From an uncultured Bacilli bacterium (GTDB lineage Bacteria; Bacillota_I; Bacilli_A; RF39; UBA660): a DNA stretch of 48,026 nucleotides. The DNA is taken from positions 1 through 48,026 of the forward strand of contig CAKPBH010000006.1 in the NCBI GenBank assembly GCA_934140355.1, given 5' to 3'. The position numbers and the translations under genes were made by a program. Of the stretch, positions 1 to 7,628 are shown one piece after another. Numbering within the stretch: the first letter of the stretch is position 1; the number at the start of each line of letters is the position of its first letter. Under the pieces are notes generated by a model. That model was not told the DNA's origin. It did not search any database and saw only the letters and a list, made by a program, of their open reading frames with translations.

Positions 1-45
1 AAAAAGCTCTCTAAACCCTTATAAAATAAGGGATAGGGAGTTTTT
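1..45. terminator. Imperfect hairpin with T-tract, probable terminator
   Basis: A-rich and T-rich arms (ending GGGAGTTTTT on plus) fold into an imperfect stem around a short AAA loop. U-tracts would follow the stem on both strands, so it could end transcription entering from the left or from the minus strand. The gene it would serve lies outside the window. Confidence 0.55.
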
Positions 46-112
46 AACCTTCAAAAACTGTCAAACTCAGGAGTATATCATGATTATAAAAAAAAAGATA
101 CTATAAACTTCA

Positions 113-141
113 TTTCATATTCTCAAAAATCATGATATAAT
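113..141 (+). promoter_or_regulatory. Promoter of rarA (extended -10)
   Basis: A perfect TATAAT at 136-141 is preceded by TGA at 133-135, an extended -10. The -35 (TTTCAT, 113-118) is weak at a 17-bp spacing. The AGAAGGA ribosome site at 154-160 and the ATG at 168 follow at normal distances. Confidence 0.6.
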
Positions 142-167
142 AGCCTAGACGAAAGAAGGAATTAGGA

Positions 168-1376
168 ATGAATGAGCTATTAGCGACAAAATTAAGACCA
201 ACTAAACTAAGTGAGGTAATTGGGCAAAAGCATTTAATTGGGGAGAATAAAATACTAAGTAATCTTGTGAGAAATAAAAAATTATTTTCTTGTATTTTAT
301 ATGGAAATCCTGGTATTGGAAAAACTACCTTAGCCTATGCTATTGTATTGGAACTAAACATTAGATATCGTAGTCTAAACGCAGTTATTCATAGCAAGAA
401 AGATTTTGATATTGTCATTGAAGAAGCTAAATTATATCAAGGAATGGTTTTAATTATGGATGAAATTCATCGGTTAAATAAAGATAAACAAGATTTACTC
501 CTTCCTTACTTGGAATCTGGCTTAATCACCCTAATTGGAATGACCACTGCTAATCCTTACCATGCGATTAATCCTGCTATTCGAAGTCGCTGCCAAATCT
601 TTGAGTTAAAAGATTTAAGTGATGAAGATATTGAATTGGCTATTAACAGGGTGATAGAATCTAATTTATTAGAAGATATTATCATTGATGAGGACGCAAA
701 GGAATACATCAAAAATAATTCTAATCATGATTTAAGGTATGTCTATAATTTAATAGAAGTTGCTTACTATGCTACTAATACTCATCATATTACTCAGGAT
801 TTATTAGAAAGTATCAGTGGAAAAGCCAGTATCATTATTGATAAAAATGGAGATGGTTATTATAATGCAATTAGTGCCTTTCAAAAATCTATTCGTGGAA
901 GCGATGTTCATGCTTCTCTTTATTATCTTGGGCTTTTGATAGAAGCTGGAGACATTGATATTATTGTGAGAAGATTATCCGTCATTGTTTATGAGGATAT
1001 TGGCTTAGCTAACCCTAGTATGGGACCAAAAGTAGATGCTGCCATTAATGCTGCATTACGATTAGGCCTTCCCGAAGCAAGAATTCCTCTGTCCTGTATT
1101 GTTATAGAATTGGCTTTATCTCCTAAAAGTAATTCTGCCGAAAGTGCTATTGATAAAGTATTAAATGACATTCATACCAAAAATATTGGTGGAGTGCCTA
1201 AACATATTATCAATCATTCTCCCGATTATAAATATCCCCATGATTATCCAAATGACTACGTTAGGCAACAATACTTACCAGATGAAATTAAAAAAGCAAA
1301 ATATTACACGCCTAAGAACAATAAGAACGAAAAAATCCTAGCAGATATAATGAAAAAACTAGATAATATAAAATAA
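168..1376 (+). CDS. rarA: RarA/MgsA-family AAA+ ATPase
   Basis: Replication-associated recombination protein A, a clamp-loader-like AAA+ ATPase that acts at stalled forks and single-stranded DNA gaps. Walker A (GNPGIGKT) is at residues 46-53, Walker B (VLIMDEIH) at 94-101, and the sensor/arginine-finger stretch (TTANP...RSRC) at 127-142. The C-terminal part (FQKSIRGSDVHASLYYLGLL, EDIGLANP) is characteristic of the RarA tetramerisation domain, so this is not a DnaX or RuvB protein. Length of 402 residues is slightly short of the usual 410-450 but no domain is missing. The ATG has AGAAGGA 7 nt upstream. It is the first of only two plus-strand genes here and has its own promoter and terminator. 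Confidence 0.93.
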   Translation: MNELLATKLRPTKLSEVIGQKHLIGENKILSNLVRNKKLFSCILYGNPGIGKTTLAYAIVLELNIRYRSLNAVIHSKKDFDIVIEEAKLYQGMVLIMDEIHRLNKDKQDLLLPYLESGLITLIGMTTANPYHAINPAIRSRCQIFELKDLSDEDIELAINRVIESNLLEDIIIDEDAKEYIKNNSNHDLRYVYNLIEVAYYATNTHHITQDLLESISGKASIIIDKNGDGYYNAISAFQKSIRGSDVHASLYYLGLLIEAGDIDIIVRRLSVIVYEDIGLANPSMGPKVDAAINAALRLGLPEARIPLSCIVIELALSPKSNSAESAIDKVLNDIHTKNIGGVPKHIINHSPDYKYPHDYPNDYVRQQYLPDEIKKAKYYTPKNNKNEKILADIMKKLDNIK

Positions 1377-1452
1377 TAAATATAGAAAAAAATAAAATAC
1401 TAAATTAGATTATTGGCTAGTATTCATCTAATAATAAAAATAAAGTATGATA

Positions 1453-1480
1453 AAAATCACATCAAATGATGTGATTTTTT
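1453..1480. terminator. Bidirectional terminator between rarA and tadA
   Basis: A perfect 12-bp stem (AAAAATCACATC with GATGTGATTTTT) closes an AAAT loop and has T-tracts on both strands. It lies between the convergent rarA and tadA genes and can serve both. Confidence 0.9.
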
Positions 1481-1505
1481 AGGTTTCTCGAAATTCGAAG
1501 AACCA

Positions 1506-1934
1506 TTATTTTCTCTTGTTTTCAAAAAATTGACTCATTATTTTTCTACACTCATCTTCCATAATATGAGGTACTATTTCTATTTTTTTATTTTCTAATT
1601 TAGATAAATAACCAAAATCATGGTTATCACAGCCATATACAATTCGTTTTATTCTAGACTGAATAATTGCTCCAGTACACATCATACAGGGCTCTACAGT
1701 AGTGTATAAAGTACATTCATCCAAATACCATGATTTAAGCTTTAAACAAGCCTCGTTAATTGCTAAAATTTCTGCATGATAAGTCGCAATTCTATCAATT
1801 GTTTTTCTATTATAAAAAGAGGCTAATACTTTATCTTGATAAACAATTACACATCCAATTGGTACTTCGTCTAATAAATAAGCTTTTTTGGCTTCTTCTA
1901 AAGCTAAATTCATATAATAAGTATCTTTATCCAT
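1506..1934 (-). CDS. tadA: tRNA-specific adenosine deaminase TadA
   Basis: Zinc deaminase that converts the wobble A34 of tRNA-Arg(ACG) to inosine. The catalytic HAE is at residues 53-55 (His zinc ligand, Glu proton shuttle) and the PCMMC zinc motif at 82-86, with the TTVEPC context typical of TadA rather than cytidine deaminase. At 142 residues it is slightly shorter than the usual 150-165, without loss of core elements. GGAGG stands at good spacing before the ATG. It lies 40 nt downstream of the Big2/SGNH-like gene on the same strand and ends at the shared terminator. Confidence 0.93.
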   Translation of the reverse strand: MDKDTYYMNLALEEAKKAYLLDEVPIGCVIVYQDKVLASFYNRKTIDRIATYHAEILAINEACLKLKSWYLDECTLYTTVEPCMMCTGAIIQSRIKRIVYGCDNHDFGYLSKLENKKIEIVPHIMEDECRKIMSQFFENKRK

Positions 1935-1974
1935 AAGCTAATCCTCCAAGTTCAAAAATATCATATTTTTTTAT

Positions 1975-3666
1975 CTATAAATTTGCATTGGAATTATTTA
2001 GCATTAAATTCAAATACATTCCAGTGGTTGCGTTATCCCAATGTATTCCATCAGTACACTTATATTCTACTTTATAAGTATATTTTCTATTTGAAGATGT
2101 TGCTTGTGAACTATCTATAATTGAATTAAAGGCATCTACATAATGCAAATTTGAATATTTTGAAGCAATAGCTTGCTTTACCTTATTATTAAACATATTG
2201 TATTTCCAATTTGATCTATATCCACTATTGCAATAATTTGAACTTGAATTGGAAACCACGCTACTACTTCCATTGGTTCCAGGTTTTACTGGTTGTACAG
2301 ACACTATATAAGTTGTCACGTTGTATCCCCTACTTTTAAATGTATTGGTAGCGTTACTATAACCATCCAAGGCTTTAATATAAGGATTACTGTCTGTATC
2401 GATGGTATTACACGAGAAATTTTTAATTGTATTCCCTATTAATAAATAATATAAATAAAATTCTACATTTTGTTTTTCATTACTATAACTATCCATAACA
2501 CTTAATGTATCAATATAGCCCTGTTCAGAAGGTGAGTATTGCCATGACATTCCGGCGCCACTTTTGGCAATATGTACAAGTGTTCCTTTTAACCTATCTT
2601 TTGAATTATATGTATATTGATTATCACCTTTAGTATAGTTAAACTTTTTATAATTGATAAATCTCTGTGATTGTGATGCTCCTACTTCGATGATTACCTT
2701 TTTCTTTACATTTAATGTCATTGTGGAACTTTTGTTTCCCACTTTAGCGGTGATTGTTGTACTTCCAACTGCTAAAGGAGTTACTACACCATTATTAGAT
2801 ACAGTCGCTACTTTTTTATTTGAACTTGTCCAAGAAACATTTTTATTTGTTGCATTAGAAGGTTTTATTGTGGCTGTTAAAGTAAATTTAGATTTAGAAC
2901 TATTTAAATAAATCATTTTATTCTTTTCGTTTAATGATATACTTGATACAGTTGTGTTGGTACTATTTTTCTTTACAGTGATTTTACAACTTATAGTTTT
3001 TCCGTTACTGCTTTTAGCAGTGATTGTTGCATTGCCAGGAGCAATTCCCTTAATCTCTCCATTTGTTACAGTGGCTACTTTTTTATTTGAACTTGTCCAA
3101 GAAATTTTTTTATTTGTTGCATTAGAAGGTTTTACTGTTGCTGTTAGAACATACTTTTCTCCTACTTTGATGGTTTTTGAAGAAGAGTTTAACTTGATAG
3201 AGGATACTGCAATTGTTTTATTTCCAGAATTTGTATTATTACTATTATTGTTATTATTACTATTACTATTATTGTTATTATTGCTACTAGTACTTCCACT
3301 ATTATTACTATTTGTTGTATTTTGCGTAATATTGGCTTCTAAATTAGATATTGTACTCAAATCTGCATTTTTAAGACAATCAATATACTCAAGATTTAGA
3401 TTTCCTAATAAAGTCATAGTGACTTTAACAATAGCTGGTACTAAAAATAGTCCCATGGCCATAATAATTTTCTTAAAGGATAACATTGCTATTTTTTTCA
3501 TAGAATCTTCACTAGAGGAAATAACACATTTAGCAAAATCTATCGTAATAACTACAATTAAAAGTATTGGTACCAAAAAACAAATAATTTTTAATAGTTC
3601 TTTAATAAAAAGAATCACTTTTAATATATCAGGTACTTCACATATGTTCGATAAGAACAAAACCAT
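1975..3666 (-). CDS. Membrane-anchored Big2 protein with SGNH-hydrolase-like domain
   Basis: Probable cell-surface protein. Residues 20-45 and 65-88 are two hydrophobic helices separated by a short DFAKC...KK loop, resembling the TrbC/VirB2-type two-helix pilin arrangement. A low-complexity Asn/Ser linker (about 116-149) follows, then two bacterial Ig-like (Big2) repeats (150-233, 238-322) with the SWTSSNKKVATV core. The C-terminal domain (325-555) carries SGNH-like blocks: VGASQS (Ser331), KSGAGMSW, LLIGNT and a final DGIHW with Asp539/His542, consistent with an esterase or acyl-hydrolase fold; activity is inferred. An upstream ATG exists at 3735, but a good promoter lies inside that stretch and AGGAAG stands 7 nt before the ATG at 3666, so 3666 is chosen (563 residues). 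Confidence 0.75.
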   Translation of the reverse strand: MVLFLSNICEVPDILKVILFIKELLKIICFLVPILLIVVITIDFAKCVISSSEDSMKKIAMLSFKKIIMAMGLFLVPAIVKVTMTLLGNLNLEYIDCLKNADLSTISNLEANITQNTTNSNNSGSTSSNNNNNSNSNNNNNSNNTNSGNKTIAVSSIKLNSSSKTIKVGEKYVLTATVKPSNATNKKISWTSSNKKVATVTNGEIKGIAPGNATITAKSSNGKTISCKITVKKNSTNTTVSSISLNEKNKMIYLNSSKSKFTLTATIKPSNATNKNVSWTSSNKKVATVSNNGVVTPLAVGSTTITAKVGNKSSTMTLNVKKKVIIEVGASQSQRFINYKKFNYTKGDNQYTYNSKDRLKGTLVHIAKSGAGMSWQYSPSEQGYIDTLSVMDSYSNEKQNVEFYLYYLLIGNTIKNFSCNTIDTDSNPYIKALDGYSNATNTFKSRGYNVTTYIVSVQPVKPGTNGSSSVVSNSSSNYCNSGYRSNWKYNMFNNKVKQAIASKYSNLHYVDAFNSIIDSSQATSSNRKYTYKVEYKCTDGIHWDNATTGMYLNLMLNNSNANL

Positions 3667-3697
3667 ATCATCACTTCCTAGCAAATATCTTACACTA

Positions 3698-3726
3698 ATT
3701 GTATCAAAAATATCAAAAAAAGTCAT
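3698..3726 (-). promoter_or_regulatory. Promoter of the Big2/SGNH-like gene
   Basis: On the minus strand: -35 ATGACT (3721-3726), 17-bp spacer, -10 TACAAT (3698-3703) with an upstream TGA, an extended -10. The predicted start near 3691 gives a leader of about 25 nt to the ATG at 3666. Its position rules out the longer reading from 3735. Confidence 0.7.
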
Positions 3727-3744
3727 CATAAACATTATATATTA

Positions 3745-3800
3745 AAAGAAAAAGTTATAAAATCACTTCTAATTTTAAAAAGTAATTTTTATAACTTTTT
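3745..3800 (-). terminator. Terminator of the 1196-aa repeat-protein gene
   Basis: Long AT-rich stem: 3749-3768 pairs with 3780-3800 (AAAAAGTTATAAAA against TTTTATAACTTTTT plus further pairs), followed on minus by CTTTTAA. It overlaps the stop codon of the upstream gene and isolates it from the next promoter. Confidence 0.75.
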
Positions 3801-6800
3801 AATAAAGAATCATAATCATTGTTGCAATTGATAAGATTAAACTAACAAGCATTAAGAATAAGAAAGTAACTTGTCCCTTGCTACCATGCCCCCGACCACC
3901 AACTGAAGGAGGAGTTTCAGAATGACTTTCAGTATAACTCGAAATAATAATATTTTTCTCATCCTGAGCATTTATTGCTAAATTTTTTAACTTACCTAAA
4001 ACTTCCCTTACTTCACTTTCAGCCTGTTTTCTCTTTCTAGTATTTGGCATAATATAAGTATCAATATTTCCATCTTTATCTACTGCAACATAAAAATCTT
4101 CTCCAACATAAGCACACATATACTCCGTACTTTCATCCTCAAAAACTACTTCATCATAAGATTTTCCTTGTAAGATATCATTAATTCCCTTGATTCTAGC
4201 AATTTCATTCTGAATTGCCTCTGGATGATCAAGGTATTTTACATCATCTCTTAATACACGATATTCAGGCATTTTAGTATCTTTAAAAGGGACATATTCT
4301 CTACTATTGTCTTGATTAGAAGTCGCTAAAAGTACGCACTTATTTGGATTTACATCAAAATAACCTGGTGTTTTTTCACCGTCTTTCACAAAGTTTACTC
4401 CCAAATTTACTGTTGGCTTGTCAAAACGAAAAACATATTGGTTGGCTACAACTACGTTTTCGATTGGACTTTCGCTATCTTTAGATAATTCAATTAATCT
4501 ATTGGCAACGTTCTGACAAGCCAAACGCACATCTTCATCTGTGAATTCGGATGAAACACTATTTCTTAATTCATTTAAAAATACTGTATTTCCTACTCTA
4601 AAGCCACTTACTCTACTGACAAATTCTCCCTTTTTCGAAGAAAATCGAATATGAAAACCAGCTGTATTCCTAAGGCAAAAATCAAGTAACCTCTGTCCTA
4701 CACCCAAAATACGCATACATGCACCAGTTCTCTCACCATATGTTAGGTTAATTGCATTAGTAAAATTTCCCAGGTTAACAGAAAGAGATTTCCCATTTTC
4801 TAAAGAAATATCCTCTTTTATTGGTGGAACATTTATAAATTCCCTTTCATACATATCCCACATATATTCGGGAACTTTTTTTAATCGTTCAGTTTTCTTC
4901 GCTGAAGCAGAGTTAGGAGGAGGATTGTTTGCAAAATAATCTGCATTATCTTTACCTAGTAATTGAACTAAATTTTCATCTAAACTACAAGCTCCTAAAA
5001 CAACTTTTAAATTTATTTTTTCCTTTTTTTGTTGTAAAGCATTAGCAATGAAAAAAATTTTTTCGATAAAATTTTCCGTATTAAAACTTGACATATCATT
5101 CATTTCAAAAATTTGATTAAAGTTACTTCCTAACCCAATTAAATGATACTTTTTTATCACATCCATAATTTTTGCATATTTTTCATGATTTTCTTTCAAA
5201 CACAATTCAAAAAATTCATCTAAATTACACGTTAATAGTAGTTTGGCAAGATTAGTGGAATTATCAATTTTAAGTCTTTCATCATATTTTATTTCACTTG
5301 GTGGTACCTTTAACATACCAAATAGCTCATCATAATGTTCATCATATAATTGAACCAAAATTTTATTTAACTCTTTAAAGCCTAATTTTATTTCTTTTGG
5401 AGCATTTTTAGGATCTTTTGTTTTCCATTCTAATACGTCTTTTAGGGTTATTCCATTTGTAAAAGTGTTAGATGTTAATTGCTCGGGATAAAATTTCAAA
5501 ATTAAATTGCTTAGCGTATTTGTATCATAATGTTCTGTTATATATTTTAACAGGTAATTTCTATCTACTTTTTTATCTATTCCCAATAAATTATTTGCAA
5601 ATATTTGCTCTTTTCTAGCTATTTTGTAATCTTCCATTCGTACATTGATGTACTGACTAGTAATTACTTTTAACCTTTCCAAGGCATCTTCTCTAACCTT
5701 TGATTTGCTCTGATTAACTAATTCAATAATAAAATTTTTAAGATAATTACTATCATTTTTAGAATCAGTGATGAACTGATTTAATTCTTTACCTACTAAA
5801 TTTTGAGTGTTTTGGCAATATTTAATAATATCAAATAACTCTTGAGTAATATTTTCTCCTTCACCTCTTTCGCTCATTCCTTTTAGTCTAGAAAATATTT
5901 CCCAAATTTTGCGATTGTTTTGTTGAAATTCTTTTGGAAGGACAGTTTCTAATACAGTATCGATTTGTTTTTGGTTTAAAATAGCATTTGAAGCATTAAA
6001 TAAAGTAATAAATTTACTAAAAATTTCTTCGTCATTTATAATTTTTTTAAATCTCCTATCGTCTGATAGTACTAAAGATAGCGAGTCTTTATACTTTATT
6101 TTACAGTTATCCTTGATTTCTCTATATTTTTCAACATTTTTATCACCTAACTCTATGAGTGAAGATAATATTAACTCATCTGCTTTAAAACTACTAATAA
6201 CTTTAACTTGATTATAATTATATGCTAACTTATCTAGATTTAGTATTTTTAAAGCATCTGTTTTAAAACTCATAATAACTTCAGCTCTATCATCATCACT
6301 GCTTAACTTATCTAGACATTGGATTTTTGCAGCATCCGTTTTAAAACTTCTAATAACTTCAGCTTTACGAGAATCATCTGTTAACTTATCTAAGTATTGT
6401 ATTTTTAAAGTGTCTGTTTTAAAACTACTAATAACATCTTCTTTACAATATATTAACTTGTCTAGATATAGTATTTTTACAGCATCTGTTTCAAAACTAC
6501 TAATAACATCAGCTTTAGGACTATCAAACTGTAACTTATTTAGATTTTGTAGTTTTAAAGTGTCTTTTTTAAAACTACTAATAACTTTGGCTTTATTATA
6601 ATCATATTCTAACTTATCTAAACCCTGGATTTTTGCAGCATCTGTTTTAAAACTACTAATAACTTCAACTTTATGAGAATCATCTGTTAACTTATCTAGG
6701 TTTAGTAGTTTTAAAATGTCTGTTTTAAAACTACTAATAACTTTGGCTTTATTATAATCATATTCTAACTTATCTAGACATTGGATTTTTGCAGCATCAG

Positions 6801-7389
6801 TTTTAAAACTACTAATAACTCTAGCTTTACAAGGATCATCTGTTAACTTATCTAAACCTTGGATTTTTGCAGCATCTGTTTTAAAACTACTAATAACATC
6901 TTCTTTACAATATATTAGCTTATCTAGATATAGTATTTTTACAGCATCTGTTTTAAAACTACTAATAACTTGAGCTTTATAATAATCATATTCTAACTTA
7001 TCTAAACCTTGGATTTTTGCAGCATCAGTTTTAAAACTACTAATAACTTTAGCTCTATCATCATCACTGCTTATTTTATCTAAGTAATGTATTTTTAATT
7101 CGTCCGTAGGCAACGCACAAATACTAAAAAAATTCTTAGACTCGTCATCTATCTCTGTGCTTTCTAGTAGACTTATTGCCTCTTTCTCTGTATAAATGCT
7201 AGACATAAATAAATTAAAATTCTCATCTATATTTAACCTCTCTCTTACTTCTTCGTCTAACTCTTTCTTAATATCGTTATTCTTTTCTACGAAATAGTTT
7301 CTTTCTTCAAAACTAAGCTCTTTAGTAATTAATTCAAAATGATTGGTTTCTATTGCTTTACTTAAAACTTCCTTGATATGTTCTCTCAT
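3799..7389 (-). CDS. Large tail-anchored repeat protein, function unknown
   Basis: 1196-residue protein not recognised as a named family. Residues 1-90 are helical and charged. From residue 115 to about 422 there are about twelve tandem units of 26 (twice 24) residues with the consensus VISSFKTDAxKIxxLDKL, a likely alpha-helical solenoid; a diverged half unit (LPTDELKIHYLDKI) precedes it. The middle and C-terminal parts look globular and contain YGERTGACMRI, GFHIRFSSKKGEFVSRVSGF and FDVNPNK stretches. The last 25 residues are one hydrophobic helix directly after a Gly/Ser-rich segment, giving a tail-anchor topology with no signal peptide. The ATG is preceded by GTAGGAGAG. It has its own promoter and terminator and is monocistronic. 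A membrane-tethered protein-binding scaffold is an inference only. Confidence 0.8.
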   Translation of the reverse strand: MREHIKEVLSKAIETNHFELITKELSFEERNYFVEKNNDIKKELDEEVRERLNIDENFNLFMSSIYTEKEAISLLESTEIDDESKNFFSICALPTDELKIHYLDKISSDDDRAKVISSFKTDAAKIQGLDKLEYDYYKAQVISSFKTDAVKILYLDKLIYCKEDVISSFKTDAAKIQGLDKLTDDPCKARVISSFKTDAAKIQCLDKLEYDYNKAKVISSFKTDILKLLNLDKLTDDSHKVEVISSFKTDAAKIQGLDKLEYDYNKAKVISSFKKDTLKLQNLNKLQFDSPKADVISSFETDAVKILYLDKLIYCKEDVISSFKTDTLKIQYLDKLTDDSRKAEVIRSFKTDAAKIQCLDKLSSDDDRAEVIMSFKTDALKILNLDKLAYNYNQVKVISSFKADELILSSLIELGDKNVEKYREIKDNCKIKYKDSLSLVLSDDRRFKKIINDEEIFSKFITLFNASNAILNQKQIDTVLETVLPKEFQQNNRKIWEIFSRLKGMSERGEGENITQELFDIIKYCQNTQNLVGKELNQFITDSKNDSNYLKNFIIELVNQSKSKVREDALERLKVITSQYINVRMEDYKIARKEQIFANNLLGIDKKVDRNYLLKYITEHYDTNTLSNLILKFYPEQLTSNTFTNGITLKDVLEWKTKDPKNAPKEIKLGFKELNKILVQLYDEHYDELFGMLKVPPSEIKYDERLKIDNSTNLAKLLLTCNLDEFFELCLKENHEKYAKIMDVIKKYHLIGLGSNFNQIFEMNDMSSFNTENFIEKIFFIANALQQKKEKINLKVVLGACSLDENLVQLLGKDNADYFANNPPPNSASAKKTERLKKVPEYMWDMYEREFINVPPIKEDISLENGKSLSVNLGNFTNAINLTYGERTGACMRILGVGQRLLDFCLRNTAGFHIRFSSKKGEFVSRVSGFRVGNTVFLNELRNSVSSEFTDEDVRLACQNVANRLIELSKDSESPIENVVVANQYVFRFDKPTVNLGVNFVKDGEKTPGYFDVNPNKCVLLATSNQDNSREYVPFKDTKMPEYRVLRDDVKYLDHPEAIQNEIARIKGINDILQGKSYDEVVFEDESTEYMCAYVGEDFYVAVDKDGNIDTYIMPNTRKRKQAESEVREVLGKLKNLAINAQDEKNIIISSYTESHSETPPSVGGRGHGSKGQVTFLFLMLVSLILSIATMIMILY
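6124..7047 (-). repeat. Tandem 78-bp coding repeats
   Basis: Within the 1196-aa gene about twelve units encode VISSFKTD...LDKL; most are 78 bp and two are 72 bp. Some units are near identical at nucleotide level (several share the AAIKQ-type segment TDAAKIQGLDKL), pointing to recent expansion or recombination between units. Copy number may therefore vary between strains or collapse in assemblies. Confidence 0.9.
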
Positions 7390-7417
7390 ATTACTCTCCT
7401 ACTCTTAATATAGTTTC

Positions 7418-7446
7418 ATTATATTAAAAATTAAGTTAAAAGTAAA
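7418..7446 (-). promoter_or_regulatory. Promoter of the 1196-aa repeat-protein gene
   Basis: Minus strand: -35 TTTACT (7441-7446), 17-bp spacer, -10 TATAAT (7418-7423). The rest of the 7390-7628 gap is AT-rich, with a small stem (AAAAGTAA/TTACTTTT) near 7438-7460 and no reading frame of note. Confidence 0.65.
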
Positions 7447-7628
7447 GATGATTACTTTTTTATTTTTGGCTATAAATACAAAAAAACTAATATAAAGAAT
7501 AATAAATTCTAAAATATCAGTTTTTCAGTAATTTACATATTTTATTAGTATCCTAGGGCGAAGAAGTAAGAGGATTCTTATTTTTATGTCCTATTCATTA
7601 AATTTTTGTTCTAATAAATAGAAGTATT

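Noticed and set aside
3667..3735. 23-codon N-terminal extension of the Big2/SGNH-like protein
   Set aside because: A promoter lies inside it and the ATG at 3666 has a proper ribosome site, whereas 3735 has none.
2954..3745. Open plus-strand frame opposite the Big2/SGNH-like gene with a long Leu run
   Set aside because: It is the antisense shadow of the Asn-rich linker and TM region; no ribosome site and implausible composition.
6124..7047. Regular spacing of similar units, considered as a CRISPR array
   Set aside because: Units are contiguous 78-bp coding repeats in frame, without spacers.
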